Shown here piece after piece: positions 45,621 to 56,171 of a stretch of 64,000 bases of DNA (position 1 is its first letter; each line of letters begins with the position of its first letter). The notes beneath the pieces were generated by a model that was given only the letters and a program-made list of their open reading frames with translations, did not search any database and had not been told where the DNA came from. Location: the NCBI RefSeq assembly GCF_013607485.1, contig NZ_SCHP01000004.1, forward strand, positions 1-64,000. The letters are read 5' to 3'. The position numbers and the translations under genes were made by a program. Source of the stretch: Bombilactobacillus bombi (GTDB lineage: Bacteria; Bacillota; Bacilli; Lactobacillales; Lactobacillaceae).

Positions 45621-47006
45621 ATGACTCAATATCGTGTAGAAGAAGATACTTTAGGACCAGTGAAAATTCCAGAAACTGCTTTGTGGGGTGCGCAAACAGA
45701 ACGCAGCCGTAATAACTTTCAAACTGGTGGTAAAATGCCGTTAGAGATTATTAAAGTTTTATTGCAAATTAAAAAAGCTGCTGCTATTGCGAACAAAGAT
45801 GAACAAGCAATTGCTGCTGAAAAAGCAGATCTGATTGTAGCAGCAATTGATAAGTTATTAGCTTTAGATGATGAGCAATTACAAAAAGATTTTCCATTAG
45901 TAATTTATCAAACAGGATCCGGAACTCAAACTAATATGAATGTGAACGAAGTAGTGGCACATATGGCATTCCAGATCAATCCTGATTTAGAAATCTTGCC
46001 TAATGATGATGTTAATCATGGACAAAGTTCCAATGATATTTTTCCTACAGCTATGAATATTACAGCAGCAATTGAAGTACAAAAGTTAGAAAAAGCTGCG
46101 CAGCATTTAATTACTGAATTACAAAAGAAACAAAAACAATATTGGCGTGTAGTTAAGATTGGCCGGACACATTTACAAGATGCTACGCCTTTAACCTTTG
46201 GCCAAGAGGTTAGTGGCTGGGTAAGCATGGTAGAGCATGATTTAAATTATTTGCAACAGTTAGCTCCTACTTTAAATGAATTAGCTATGGGAGGAACAGC
46301 CGTAGGTACTGGATTGAACGCTGCACCTCATTTTGCTGATTTGATTGCTGATAAGATGAGCCAATTATATGGTATTGAATTTACGGCTAAAACCAATAAA
46401 TTTTATGGTTTAGCAGCACATTCCGGCTTAAATGTTGTTCATGGAGCGATGAAGACTTTAGCAGCAGACTTAATGAAAATTGCTAATGATGTTCGTTTCT
46501 TAGGCAGTGGCCCTCGTGCTGGTTATAATGAATTAAATATTCCAGCTAATGAACCCGGATCCTCAATTATGCCAGGTAAGGTTAACCCTACTCAAGCTGA
46601 AGCTATTACTATGGCAGCTGTGCGTGTTATGGGTAATGATGTGGTTGTCGATTTAGCTTCTAGTCAAGGTAACTTTGAAATGAATGTTTATAAACCAGTG
46701 CTAATCAGTGCTTTCTTGGAATCAGCACAATTGTTAAGCGGCACCATGATGGGATTTGCTGATAAAATGATTGCTGGTCTGACGGTTAATGAAGAGCGGA
46801 TGCAAGAATTAGTGGATAAATCTTTAATGACTGTGACTGCTTTATCACCACATATTGGCTACCATGACAGCGCCAAAATTGCCCAACAAGCAGAAAAAGA
46901 AGGATCAACACTTAAAGAAGCTGCAGTTAAATCAGGCAAAGTTACAGCAGAACAGTTTGATGAATGGGTAGTCCCAATTGAAATGACAAATATTGACCAA
47001 AATTAA
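45621..47006 (+). CDS. fumC: Class II fumarate hydratase FumC
   Basis: A 461-residue fumarase interconverting malate and fumarate. Signature GSSIMPGKVNPTQ, DVNHGQSSNDIFPTAM and GRTHLQDATPLTFGQE. ATG 45621 with GGAGG upstream. First of a run with the fumarate reductase (10 bases), the LDH-family enzyme and the DASS carrier, so it probably works in the reductive direction, malate to fumarate. Confidence 0.95.
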   Translation: MTQYRVEEDTLGPVKIPETALWGAQTERSRNNFQTGGKMPLEIIKVLLQIKKAAAIANKDEQAIAAEKADLIVAAIDKLLALDDEQLQKDFPLVIYQTGSGTQTNMNVNEVVAHMAFQINPDLEILPNDDVNHGQSSNDIFPTAMNITAAIEVQKLEKAAQHLITELQKKQKQYWRVVKIGRTHLQDATPLTFGQEVSGWVSMVEHDLNYLQQLAPTLNELAMGGTAVGTGLNAAPHFADLIADKMSQLYGIEFTAKTNKFYGLAAHSGLNVVHGAMKTLAADLMKIANDVRFLGSGPRAGYNELNIPANEPGSSIMPGKVNPTQAEAITMAAVRVMGNDVVVDLASSQGNFEMNVYKPVLISAFLESAQLLSGTMMGFADKMIAGLTVNEERMQELVDKSLMTVTALSPHIGYHDSAKIAQQAEKEGSTLKEAAVKSGKVTAEQFDEWVVPIEMTNIDQN

Positions 47007-47016
47007 GAGGTAGAAT

Positions 47017-48417
47017 ATGACAGACAAATTTATTTTTCAACCAACACCCTCCGATCAGTTACAAGCACATTATGATGTGATTATTATTGGTTCTGGTGGA
47101 ACAGGTTTAACCAGTGCTCTTCAAGCCCACGAATTAGGCTTAAAGCCAGTAATTTTAGAAAAGATGGCTAAGATTGGTGGCAATACCACGAAAGCTTCTT
47201 CTGGAATGAATGCTGCAGAAACTATGGTGCAATTAAGTCATCACATTGTTGATAGTTACGAGGATTTTTATGACGATGTCTATCAAGGCGGCGGGCAGCG
47301 TAATAATCCTGAATTACTTCATTATTTTACTGAGCATAGCGCTTTAGCAATTGATTGGCTAGCCGCTCATGATATTCATTTAGATGATTTAACGATTACA
47401 GGTGGAATGAAAGTTATGCGGACTCATCGTCCCGCTTCTATGGCACCTATTGGGGGTTTTTTAGTAACAGAATTGTTAAAACAAGTTGCCCAAGCCCAGC
47501 TTCCTTTATTTACTCAAGCCCATGTAACGCAATTACTACAAGAAAATGGCAAGATGAGCGGTGTTCAAGTAAAAATTGGTGAGCAAGAATGTCAGGTGTT
47601 GGCGCCGGCAATTATTTTAGCAACGGGTGGATTTGGCGCTGGTAAAGAGTTAATTCAAAAGTATCGTCCTGACTTGGCAGAATTAAAAACCACCAATCAG
47701 CCAGGAGCTCTTGGTGATGGCATTCAATTAGCTCAGGCTATCGGAGCAAAAGTGGTTGATATGGATCAAATTCAAGTTCATCCAACCGTCCAGCAAGATG
47801 GAGAACGCCCATACTTAATTGGTGAAGCAGTTCGTGGTGAAGGTGCTATTTTAGTTAATAAACAAGGTCAGCGTTTTGTCAATGAATTAGATACCCGCAA
47901 GAATGTTACTGCCGCTATTAATGCTCTCCAAGAAAATGGAGCAACTTTAATTTTTGACCAGGGGATTCGGCAGCGAGTAAAGGCTATTGAATTTTATGAT
48001 CAAATTGGCTTAGTCAAAACCGGTCAAAGTTTAAAAGATTTAGCAGAGCAAAACGGATTTGACGCAGAAGTTTTCCAGCAAACTATTAAGACTTGGAATC
48101 AATCTGTACAAGATCATCAAGATTCTCAATTTAGCCGCCAAACGGGTATGGAGCGGTCTATACAGTCTGCACCATATTATTCAATTCATATTGCCCCTGC
48201 AGTGCACTATACTATGGGAGGCATTGCAATTAATGCCCAAACGCAAGTATTAAATCAACAACAAAAAGTGATAGCTGGTTTGTTTGCCGCTGGTGAAGTA
48301 GCAGGCGGTTTACATGGTAATAATCGTATTGGTGGCAATTCAATTGCCGAAACTATTATTTTTGGACGTCAGGCTGGACAACAAGCCTTTAAATATATAC
48401 AAAAAGGAGCTTACTAA
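47017..48417 (+). CDS. Fumarate reductase flavoprotein (single FAD_binding_2 domain)
   Basis: A 466-residue soluble flavoprotein. FAD motif VIIIGSGGTGLTSALQA, GGNTTKASSGMNAAE, active-site segments MRTHRPASMAP and GEAVRGEGAILVNKQGQRFVNE (pieces), C-terminal HGNNRIGGNSIAETIIFGRQAG. It lacks the FMN reductase and FMN_bind domains of the 28103 protein and has no haem motifs, so it needs another electron donor, possibly free reduced flavin. Stop overlaps the start region of the next gene by one base (TAAATG). Confidence 0.9.
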   Translation: MTDKFIFQPTPSDQLQAHYDVIIIGSGGTGLTSALQAHELGLKPVILEKMAKIGGNTTKASSGMNAAETMVQLSHHIVDSYEDFYDDVYQGGGQRNNPELLHYFTEHSALAIDWLAAHDIHLDDLTITGGMKVMRTHRPASMAPIGGFLVTELLKQVAQAQLPLFTQAHVTQLLQENGKMSGVQVKIGEQECQVLAPAIILATGGFGAGKELIQKYRPDLAELKTTNQPGALGDGIQLAQAIGAKVVDMDQIQVHPTVQQDGERPYLIGEAVRGEGAILVNKQGQRFVNELDTRKNVTAAINALQENGATLIFDQGIRQRVKAIEFYDQIGLVKTGQSLKDLAEQNGFDAEVFQQTIKTWNQSVQDHQDSQFSRQTGMERSIQSAPYYSIHIAPAVHYTMGGIAINAQTQVLNQQQKVIAGLFAAGEVAGGLHGNNRIGGNSIAETIIFGRQAGQQAFKYIQKGAY

Positions 48418-49344
48418 ATGAATTTAACGAAACGCAAGGTACTATTAGTGGGAGATGGCGCAGTTGGTTCATCTTTTGCTTTTTCTTTGCTACAAAACTG
48501 CTCTGTAGAGGAACTTGTAATTACAGATTTAAAAAAAGAGCATGTTCTTGGTGACGTTGCTGATTTAGAAGATATTGTTCCTTTTGGGACTAATACCAAA
48601 ATTAAAGCTGGTGACTATGCGGATGCCCATGATGCAACAATTGTTGTAATTACTGCAGGAGTTCCCCGTAAACCTGGTGAGAGTCGGTTAGACTTGGTTC
48701 AAAAAAATTATCGAATTTTGAAATCAATTGTTGATCCTGTGGTAGCTAGTGGTTTTCAAGGTTATTTTGTAGTTTCTAGCAATCCAGTAGATATTTTGAC
48801 AACTTTGACTCAAAAGATTTCAGGATTTCCTAAACATAAAGTCATTGGTACTGGAACTTCGTTGGATACAGCGCGGTTACGGGTTTTATTAGCACAAAAA
48901 CTTAATGTTGCTCCTAGTGCAGTTAATAGCTATGTCTTAGGTGAACATGGCGATAGTTCCTTTGTTAATTTTGCAGAAACAACAGTTTCAGCAAAACCAT
49001 TATCAGAATTATTGGAATTAAGTGCAGACGAACAAACGGATATTGAAAAACAAGTGCGTGCTAAAGGTGGCTACATTATTAATAATAAAGGGGCAACTTT
49101 TTATGGCGTAGCTCGCTGCTTAGTGGAGATTTGTCAAGCAATTTTAGATAATAAAAATTTGGTTTTGCCAATTTCAGCACCAGTAAATGGGGAATATGGT
49201 TTACATGATTTGTACTTAGGCTTGCCAGCTGTAATTAACAATAGCGGCATTAGTCAGGTAATTGAGACACCTTTAACGGTTGATGAAGTATCCAAAATGC
49301 AATCTTCAGCTGCACAACTGCAAGCAATTTTAGAACAGTTGTAA
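48418..49344 (+). CDS. LDH-family dehydrogenase with malate dehydrogenase specificity residue
   Basis: A 308-residue L-lactate/malate dehydrogenase-fold enzyme. NAD motif GDGAVGSSFA, catalytic His177 (LGEHGDSS), Asp150 and Arg153 (SLDTARLR). In the substrate loop, AGVPRKPGESR has Arg84 where lactate dehydrogenases have Gln102 (APQKPGETR). Known: Gln102Arg turns an LDH into a malate dehydrogenase. With fumarase and fumarate reductase upstream, reduction of oxaloacetate to malate is the likely role. Residual LDH or other 2-hydroxyacid activity cannot be excluded. Confidence 0.85.
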   Translation: MNLTKRKVLLVGDGAVGSSFAFSLLQNCSVEELVITDLKKEHVLGDVADLEDIVPFGTNTKIKAGDYADAHDATIVVITAGVPRKPGESRLDLVQKNYRILKSIVDPVVASGFQGYFVVSSNPVDILTTLTQKISGFPKHKVIGTGTSLDTARLRVLLAQKLNVAPSAVNSYVLGEHGDSSFVNFAETTVSAKPLSELLELSADEQTDIEKQVRAKGGYIINNKGATFYGVARCLVEICQAILDNKNLVLPISAPVNGEYGLHDLYLGLPAVINNSGISQVIETPLTVDEVSKMQSSAAQLQAILEQL

Positions 49345-49364
49345 ATAGAAAAAGGAGAAACTCC

Positions 49365-50783
49365 ATGAAACTGAACAAAGTAAAGTATTCAAAATTTATT
49401 TGGCCGGTGTTAATCGGTTTGATTATTTGGGTTGCAACTCCCTGGCGGCCAGCCGGGTTAACAGCTGCAGCTTGGCATATTTTAGCAATTTTTGTGGCGA
49501 CAATTATTGGTTGTATCACGCAGCCACTACCGATTGCCGGCGTTGCTATTATTGGAATCACCTTATCAGTATTATTGAAGATAGTGCCTATGGATGTGGC
49601 AATGTCTAGTTTTGGTAATGGTACTGTGTGGATGATTGCTATGGCCTATTTTATGTCACGTGGTTTTATTAATACGGGATTAGGCCGGCGAGTTGCCTTA
49701 CATTTTGTGAGATTATTTGGTAAAAAAACCTTAGGTTTGGCGTATTCCTTAATTGGGGTTGATCTTTTAACTTCCCCTGCTACACCAAGTAATACAGCAC
49801 GGGCCGGCGGGATCGTTTATCCAATTATTCAGTCATTAGCAGAAACCTATGGTTCCAAGGTAGGCGATGGAACAGAACGTAAGATCGGATCTTTTCTAGT
49901 ATTTGCAGAGTACCATGGTGATTTAATTACTAGTGGTATGTTTATGACAGCGATGGCACCTAACTTGGTTGCAGTTGCTTTAGCTAAAAGCCTACATGTT
50001 AATATGTCATGGATGGGCTGGTTTATGGCAGCATTATTGCCAGGTTTAATTAGTTTAATTGTGGTCCCTTGGCTAATTTATAAAATGTATCCTCCAGAAA
50101 TTAAGGATACTCCTAATGCTAAAGAATGGGCTGAAACCGAATTAGCTAAATTAGGTAAAATTACTTTCCCAGAAAAAATCATGGCTACAGTCTTTATTAT
50201 GGCTTTGATCTTGTGGATGCTTTCAAGCTTTATTAATTTAGAAGCTTCTTTGGTTGCCTTTATGGCCGTATCTATATTGTTGATTTGTGGTGTTTTATCA
50301 GTTAATGATATTTTACATGAAACTGGTGCTTGGAATACATTGGTTTGGTTCTCAATTTTGATTTTCATGGCTAACGAGTTAAATAAACTAGGCTTTATTC
50401 CTTGGTTGTCAAAATCCATTTCTAGTTCTTTACATGGAGTCGGTTGGGGATTAGTCTTAGCTATTTTAGTAGTGTTTTATTTTTACAGTCATTACTTATT
50501 TGCAAGTGGAACAGCACATGTTTCCGCTATGTACGGAGCTTTATTGGGGGTAGCAATTTCTGCTGGTGCTCCACCAACTTTAGCAGCCATGCTCTTAGGA
50601 TTTACAGGGGCAATTTTTTCATCAACTACTCACTATGCTAATGGACCGGCATCGGTTTTATTTGGAACAGGTTATGTAGATCAATCTAGTTGGTGGAAAT
50701 ACAACTTTATTTTAGGATTTTTCTATCTCTTTGTCTGGGGAGTACTCGGTGTATTGTGGATGAAATTAATCGGTATTTGGTAA
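49365..50783 (+). CDS. DASS-family di/tricarboxylate transporter (CitT/SdcS-like)
   Basis: A 472-residue, 12-14-helix anion permease. The family signature is LTSPATPSNTARAGGIVYPI, as in CitT, TtdT and plastid 2-oxoglutarate/malate translocators; a second repeat carries GAIFSSTTHYANGPASVLFG. It follows the LDH-family gene by 20 bases, so it belongs to the succinate pathway. Citrate/succinate exchange is the most economical role, inferred from context. Confidence 0.88.
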   Translation: MKLNKVKYSKFIWPVLIGLIIWVATPWRPAGLTAAAWHILAIFVATIIGCITQPLPIAGVAIIGITLSVLLKIVPMDVAMSSFGNGTVWMIAMAYFMSRGFINTGLGRRVALHFVRLFGKKTLGLAYSLIGVDLLTSPATPSNTARAGGIVYPIIQSLAETYGSKVGDGTERKIGSFLVFAEYHGDLITSGMFMTAMAPNLVAVALAKSLHVNMSWMGWFMAALLPGLISLIVVPWLIYKMYPPEIKDTPNAKEWAETELAKLGKITFPEKIMATVFIMALILWMLSSFINLEASLVAFMAVSILLICGVLSVNDILHETGAWNTLVWFSILIFMANELNKLGFIPWLSKSISSSLHGVGWGLVLAILVVFYFYSHYLFASGTAHVSAMYGALLGVAISAGAPPTLAAMLLGFTGAIFSSTTHYANGPASVLFGTGYVDQSSWWKYNFILGFFYLFVWGVLGVLWMKLIGIW

Positions 50784-50877
50784 AAAGAATTCATTTTGAA
50801 GAATTGATAATTTAAATTACAATTATATGTTACCTAGTTAGAATCAACTAATTTTAATAGAGCATGAAGGGATAATT

Positions 50878-51663
50878 ATGGAATTTGTGACGACTGATCA
50901 GGTTCATCTTCATTATCAAGATGAAGGTCAAGGATTGCCGGCAGTTTTATTGGCAGGTTTAGGTAGTTATAGCGTAGTGTGGGAGGAGACTAAGCAATTT
51001 TTGTTAGAACGCAACTACCGCGTGATTACGTTGGATGCGCGCAATCAAGGTTTATCTGAGCATACGGCTAAAGGTCGGCGAATTAGTCGTCATGCAGCCG
51101 ATGTTGCCGAGTTGTTGCAAAGATTAGATTTGCAGCAAGTATTAGCCATTGGAAACTCACTAGGGGCAGCTACATGGTTTAGTTATTTAAGTATTTTTGG
51201 TTCTAGTCGCCTTTTAGGTGTAGTGGATATTGATCAAAGTCCTAAAATGGTTACAACTGCAAGGTGGCCTTATGGTTTTAAAGAACTAACAAAAAGCAAT
51301 TTTTGGGATTATTTAAAACAACCCTTTGGTCGCGCTACTTACCAAAATTTGCCTAATAATATTTATCAAATGAATAAAGCGTTGCAGGCAAAAGCACCCT
51401 ATGATTCAGAACTTAATTATCCCTTGCTGTTAGATCATGCAGCTCAAGATTGGCGTGATGTGATTTGTACGATAAAGATCCCCTTATTGATAGTTGCAGG
51501 ACAACAATCGCCCTTTTTTGATTATCATTTTGCTTTAAAAACAGCGCAATTGGCCTCTCAAGGGCAAGCAGCAGTTATTGAACAAGCTGGACATTTACCA
51601 ATGGCTGAGCAAGCACTTAGCTTTAATCGACAACTGCAAAATTTTATCCAGAATATTAGCTAA
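50878..51663 (+). CDS. Alpha/beta hydrolase
   Basis: A 261-residue hydrolase with nucleophile elbow GNSLGA, oxyanion region AGLGSYSVVWEE, Asp near DYHFAL or GQQSPFFD, and His in QAGHLPMAEQ. Substrate unknown. Its stop overlaps the convergent regulator gene by 4 bases. Probably not part of the citrate pathway. Confidence 0.8.
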   Translation: MEFVTTDQVHLHYQDEGQGLPAVLLAGLGSYSVVWEETKQFLLERNYRVITLDARNQGLSEHTAKGRRISRHAADVAELLQRLDLQQVLAIGNSLGAATWFSYLSIFGSSRLLGVVDIDQSPKMVTTARWPYGFKELTKSNFWDYLKQPFGRATYQNLPNNIYQMNKALQAKAPYDSELNYPLLLDHAAQDWRDVICTIKIPLLIVAGQQSPFFDYHFALKTAQLASQGQAAVIEQAGHLPMAEQALSFNRQLQNFIQNIS

Positions 51664-52607
51664 GCCTGATTTTCTAATAATACTCTTTGAGCAACTGATT
51701 CAGTAGTAATAACTTCTGTTAGTAATTTACCTCTTAAGGCACCTAATAATGCTGCACTCTTGAATTTACTTTTAACAATACCAATACGTGTGGGAATTTT
51801 TAAAATAGTTTCTAAAGAAGCCCCAAAGAGTTTATCTTGTTGGAAATTGAGAATATTACCTTGGCTATCAAATGGACGTCCATATAAAAATCCGACTATT
51901 TGATGAGGATCAACTTGAGATAATATTTGGGATCGTTGCTGTTGCCAGATTTTAACTGAATTTAAAGAAGCTAAGGTACCAATTCCTGTAAATAATAGCT
52001 CTGCTTGCTGCATTTGTTGAAAAACTTCAGCAAGAGCTGGTTCCAAAACTAATTGTTGGCGTACTTGATCGTTAATGATATATAAGGGTGCTGGTAGGGT
52101 CTTATAATGGGCGCCGAATTTGGCCGCTGCTCTTTGGACGATAGGAGTTGCTCCCGCTGGAGAGTCATTTTTCATGTTAGCACCCATTAAAGGTACAAAG
52201 AGTAAGTCTTCCTGGGTTTGGATTTGAAAATGATTAATAATGTTTAAAACGGTTTGTCCCCAAGTGACGGCAACAATTTTACTATGATTAATTTTTTGTT
52301 GGATATTTTGGGCTGCAAAGGCAATTACGTTGTCACTATTGTCATTAAATGAATCAGCATCTTTAATAACAGCAATATTCGATAAATTAAAGAGCTTTTT
52401 AAATTGAGCTTCTAACTCAAGATTACGTTGGAGGGGATCTTCAATGAGAATCTTAACAATACCGCTGTTAACGGCTTCGTCCAGATATTTAGTAATTAAA
52501 TATCTGCTCAAGTGATATTTGGTAGATATTTCGGCAATGGAAGTTTGTGACAAGTAATAGTCACGGGCAATATCAGCTAATTGTTGGCGATGAGTTAAAT
52601 TATTCAT
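51660..52607 (-). CDS. citI: SorC/DeoR-family regulator, probable citrate activator CitI
   Basis: A 315-residue regulator: N-terminal HTH (QTSIAEISTKYHLSRYLITKYLDEA, about residues 20-45) and sugar-binding_dom effector domain (FVPLMGANMKNDSPAGATPIVQRAA, pieces). It is divergent from citMCDEF across a 151-base AT-rich intergenic region. In Weissella and Leuconostoc the homologous CitI, in the same position, activates the cit operon in response to citrate. Assignment rests on family plus position. Confidence 0.8.
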   Translation of the reverse strand: MNNLTHRQQLADIARDYYLSQTSIAEISTKYHLSRYLITKYLDEAVNSGIVKILIEDPLQRNLELEAQFKKLFNLSNIAVIKDADSFNDNSDNVIAFAAQNIQQKINHSKIVAVTWGQTVLNIINHFQIQTQEDLLFVPLMGANMKNDSPAGATPIVQRAAAKFGAHYKTLPAPLYIINDQVRQQLVLEPALAEVFQQMQQAELLFTGIGTLASLNSVKIWQQQRSQILSQVDPHQIVGFLYGRPFDSQGNILNFQQDKLFGASLETILKIPTRIGIVKSKFKSAALLGALRGKLLTEVITTESVAQRVLLENQA

Positions 52608-52688
52608 AAATTTTCTTCCTTTTTATCAGTAAAAATGAATTTTACAATTTAATAGTGTTTTTTAATTTTTAAAAAAATATGATTAAAA

Positions 52689-52717
52689 TTGATAAATTTA
52701 AAAATTGAGCGTACACT
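52689..52717 (+). promoter_or_regulatory. Promoter of the cit operon
   Basis: -35 TTGATA (52689-52694), 17-bp spacer, -10 TACACT (52712-52717), downstream of a very A/T-rich stretch (52620-52700) suited to CitI binding. No cre-like site was seen here. Confidence 0.55.
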
Positions 52718-52761
52718 GAAGTTGGGCTAGTTGGTATTGAATGCATAAAGAAGGTTGAATG

Positions 52762-53922
52762 ATGAGCGAATTAGAAGAGATATTAAAATTGCATGCACTT
52801 CATACGGGTGTTTTAGATATTAAGTCTGATTTAGATGTTACTAATCGTCAAGAATTAGCGCAAGCTTATACACCAGGTGTTTCTATGCTATCAAAACAAA
52901 TAGAAGCACACCCCGAACTAAAAGATAAGTATACCATGAGTGGTAAGTTAGTAGCGTTAATTACCGATGGTACAGCAGTCTTGGGCCTAGGTAATATTGG
53001 TCCTGCTGCGGGTTTGCCGGTTATTGAGGGAAAGGCTTTATTATATAAGGATTTAGCAGATATTAATGCAATACCAATAGCCTTAAATCAAGTAGATATT
53101 GCTCAAGCAGTGGCCACTATCAAAAACATTTCCTTGTCCTTTGCCGGAATACATTTAGAAGATATTGCAGCTCCTCGTTGTTTTGAAATTGAAGAACAGC
53201 TTAGCAATTCATTAGAAATACCAGTTTATCATGATGATCAAGAGGGTACTGCAATTGTAGTATTAGCGGGCTTGATTAATGCAGCTAAAGTTGTGCATAA
53301 GAATCTGCAAGATCTACACATAGTTATTAATGGAGTAGGGGCCTCCGGTTTTGCAACAGCACGCTTATTATATCAAATAGGAATAAAACATTTGGTTTTA
53401 GTAGACAAGCAGGGTGTTATTACCGCTGACGATACCCATTATAATGAATATCAACGTAATTTAGCGAGAAAGTTACAGACGCCAGTAGCTTTAAAGAATC
53501 AGCCGCTAGCTGCTGTTATTGCACACCAGGATGTTTTTATTGGACTTTCTGATAAGAATGTTTTGCAAGCGCAAGATGTGCAAAAAATGAATTCTCAACC
53601 AATTATTTTTGCTTTAGCTAATCCAATACCTGAAATTGATCCGCAAATTGCTCAGCAAGCTGGTGCTGCTGTGATAGCCACTGGATCAAGTAAGTACCCC
53701 AATCAAGTTAATAATATTTTAGCTTTTCCAGGTTTGTTTAAAGGTCTTCTAGACAGTTCTATAACTAAAGTTGATGCAGGCTTACAAAAAGTTGTTGCTC
53801 AAGCTTTAGCCCAAATTGTTACTCAACCAACAACGCAAAAAATAATTCCAGATGTTTTTGACAAACAAGTAGTAGCAACAGTTAGTCAAGCTGTTCAAGA
53901 TTACTCGCAGCAGCAGAAATGA
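52762..53922 (+). CDS. citM: Malic enzyme-family oxaloacetate decarboxylase CitM
   Basis: 386 residues. Catalytic Tyr in QAYTPGV, Lys in EGKALLYKD, metal site region [14 protein letters not shown] and [12 protein letters not shown] motif [14 protein letters not shown]. In lactic acid bacteria the cit-linked malic enzyme decarboxylates oxaloacetate to pyruvate. Two adjacent ATGs; 52762 fits the AAGGT site better than 52759. Confidence 0.88.
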   Translation: MSELEEILKLHALHTGVLDIKSDLDVTNRQELAQAYTPGVSMLSKQIEAHPELKDKYTMSGKLVALITDGTAVLGLGNIGPAAGLPVIEGKALLYKDLADINAIPIALNQVDIAQAVATIKNISLSFAGIHLEDIAAPRCFEIEEQLSNSLEIPVYHDDQEGTAIVVLAGLINAAKVVHKNLQDLHIVINGVGASGFATARLLYQIGIKHLVLVDKQGVITADDTHYNEYQRNLARKLQTPVALKNQPLAAVIAHQDVFIGLSDKNVLQAQDVQKMNSQPIIFALANPIPEIDPQIAQQAGAAVIATGSSKYPNQVNNILAFPGLFKGLLDSSITKVDAGLQKVVAQALAQIVTQPTTQKIIPDVFDKQVVATVSQAVQDYSQQQK

Positions 53923-53929
53923 GGGGAAA

Positions 53930-54982
53930 ATGACAGTTATTGAGCTGAATTTAAGCTTACCTGAAGTAAAAAATCAGTGGCAAAACTTTTTGCAGAAATT
54001 AGGGATTAATAATTTTTCAACTGCAGAAATCCAGCAATTAGATCTAACTTTGGGATTATATGAAGATGAGCAATTGGTAGCGACGGCTTCCGCGGCCCAC
54101 AATGTAATCAAATATGTTGGTGTTTGTCAACAGGACAGTACACCAGGAGCACGCTTTAATCAGATTATCAGTGAGCTAACTAGTCGATTATATCAACAAG
54201 GAATTTTTCATTTATTTGTTTTTACCAAGCCTCAATACTCTCTTAGCTTTCAACATGTGGGATTTAAACAATTGGCTGATTCTTCACAAGCGGTGTTTTT
54301 AGAAACGGGAACGCCTGATATTCAAGATTATTTAGCACAATTGCCGCAAGTTAGCCAGTCTCACCCACAAAAGATTGCTGCCATTGTTATGAATGCTAAT
54401 CCATTTACTTTGGGCCATCGATATCTTGTCAAAAGAGCCTTGCAGCAAAGTGATTATGTGTATGTTTTTGTTGTAAACACGGATGCTTCTTTATTTAAAA
54501 CTTCTGAAAGAATACAATTGGTCAAGGCAGGATTAAAGGATCTACCACATGCCTTAGTTGTAAATGGCGGTGATTATATGGTAAGTTATGCTACATTTCC
54601 GGCATACTTTCTTCAATCAGGCCAAGACGTAGTTAGATATCAGACAACATTAGATGCACATATTTTCCGCGATTTAATTGCGCCTGCTTGCCAGATTAGT
54701 ACGCGATTTTTAGGTAGTGAACCACTATCACCGACGACAGCAATCTATAATCAAGTTCTTCAACAGGAACTACCGCCAAAAGTGCAAGTACAAGTAATTG
54801 AGCGCAAGCAAAGCGACTCCCAAAAGGTTATTAGCGCTTCTACGGTTCGTCAAGCTTTAGCGCATAACCAATTAGCTACTATTAAAGATTTAGTTCCAGC
54901 AACTACTTATCAGTTTATGCAAGAACATAAAGCGCTATTAGAAACTAGAATTAAGGAAGGAATGAGAATTAATGGAAATTAA
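53930..54982 (+). CDS. citC: Citrate lyase ligase CitC
   Basis: A 350-residue [citrate (pro-3S)-lyase] ligase that acetylates the CitD prosthetic group. N-terminal GNAT-like region (about 1-135) and C-terminal nucleotidyltransferase domain with MNANPFTLGHRYLVKRAL (H-x-G-H-like site) and SASTVRQAL. Seven bases after citM; overlaps citD by 11 bases. Confidence 0.93.
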   Translation: MTVIELNLSLPEVKNQWQNFLQKLGINNFSTAEIQQLDLTLGLYEDEQLVATASAAHNVIKYVGVCQQDSTPGARFNQIISELTSRLYQQGIFHLFVFTKPQYSLSFQHVGFKQLADSSQAVFLETGTPDIQDYLAQLPQVSQSHPQKIAAIVMNANPFTLGHRYLVKRALQQSDYVYVFVVNTDASLFKTSERIQLVKAGLKDLPHALVVNGGDYMVSYATFPAYFLQSGQDVVRYQTTLDAHIFRDLIAPACQISTRFLGSEPLSPTTAIYNQVLQQELPPKVQVQVIERKQSDSQKVISASTVRQALAHNQLATIKDLVPATTYQFMQEHKALLETRIKEGMRINGN

Positions 54983-55265
54983 AGAGACCGCAGTAGCGGG
55001 AACTTTGGAATCTTCTGATATTCAAATTATGATTACTAAGGCTGATCAGGGCATTAGCATTGAATTAGAATCAGATGTCGCTAAACAATTTGGACAGCAA
55101 ATTAAGAAAGTTATTACCGATACTTTAAAACAGTTAGATATTGATGCAGCACATGTTAAAGCAGTAGATAAAGGAGCTTTGGATTGTGTAATTAAAGCTC
55201 GTACAATTGCTGCTGCTCAAAGAGCTACCAAAACTGTTGATACTCCAGCATGGGAGGTTTTGTAA
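54972..55265 (+). CDS. citD: Citrate lyase acyl carrier protein CitD (gamma subunit)
   Basis: A 97-residue carrier. GTLESSDIQIMI contains Ser14, the site for the 2'-(5''-phosphoribosyl)-3'-dephospho-CoA group. Normal length. Confidence 0.93.
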   Translation: MEIKETAVAGTLESSDIQIMITKADQGISIELESDVAKQFGQQIKKVITDTLKQLDIDAAHVKAVDKGALDCVIKARTIAAAQRATKTVDTPAWEVL

Positions 55266-55267
55266 TT

Positions 55268-56170
55268 ATGGCAGAAACAAAAGAACGTCTACGCCGGACA
55301 ATGATGTTTGTACCTGGTAATAATCCAGCAATGGTTAAAGATGCTGGTATTTATGGTGCTGATTCGATTATGTTTGACTTAGAAGATGCAGTTTCAATGA
55401 ACGAAAAGGATGCTGCGCGAGATTTAGTTTATGAAGCATTACAGACTCAAGATTATGGAAATGCTGAATTAGTTGTACGGATTAATGGTGCCGATACCCC
55501 TTATTACCATAACGATATTTTAGCGATGGTAAAAGCTGGAATTGAAGTTATTCGTTTGCCGAAAACCGAAACGGCGGCAATGATTGAACAATTAGAAGCC
55601 GATGTATTAGCAGCAGAAAAACGCTTTGGCCGTCCTGAAGGCTCGACTCATCTGATGGCAGCCATCGAAAGTGCTAAAGGAGTTTTAAATTCGCCTGAAA
55701 TTGCGGCTGCTTCTCAACGAATGATTGGAATAGCTTTATCTGCTGAGGATTATACTACAGATATGAAGACACACCGATATCCTGATGGCGCTGAGTTACA
55801 ATTTGCCCGCAATATGGTGTTGCATGCTGCCCGTGCTGCTGGAATTGCAGCTTTTGATACAGTTTTTAGTAATATGAATGATCCAGAAGGCTTTTATCGG
55901 GAAACCGAATATATTCATCAGTTAGGCTTTGATGGTAAATCTTTAGTTAATCCACGGCAAATACCAATGGTTAATAAAGTATATCAGCCAACTCAAGCTG
56001 AAATCGAAAATGCTCAAAATGTAATGAAGGCAATTGAAGAAGCAAAAATTAAAGGCTCTGGCGTTATTTCCATGAATGGACAAATGGTTGATCGCCCAGT
56101 AGTTATGCGAGCTCAAAGGGTAATGATGCTTGCCCAAGCAGCACACCTTGTTGATGAGGAGGGAAACTAA
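55268..56170 (+). CDS. citE: Citryl-CoA lyase subunit CitE (beta)
   Basis: A 300-residue HpcH/HpaI-fold lyase cutting citryl-thioester to oxaloacetate and acetyl-thioester. [36 protein letters not shown] and [12 protein letters not shown] 55268 chosen (MAETKERL), with GGGAGG 10 bases upstream, inside the citD end. Confidence 0.93.
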   Translation: MAETKERLRRTMMFVPGNNPAMVKDAGIYGADSIMFDLEDAVSMNEKDAARDLVYEALQTQDYGNAELVVRINGADTPYYHNDILAMVKAGIEVIRLPKTETAAMIEQLEADVLAAEKRFGRPEGSTHLMAAIESAKGVLNSPEIAAASQRMIGIALSAEDYTTDMKTHRYPDGAELQFARNMVLHAARAAGIAAFDTVFSNMNDPEGFYRETEYIHQLGFDGKSLVNPRQIPMVNKVYQPTQAEIENAQNVMKAIEEAKIKGSGVISMNGQMVDRPVVMRAQRVMMLAQAAHLVDEEGN

Positions 56171-56171
56171 A

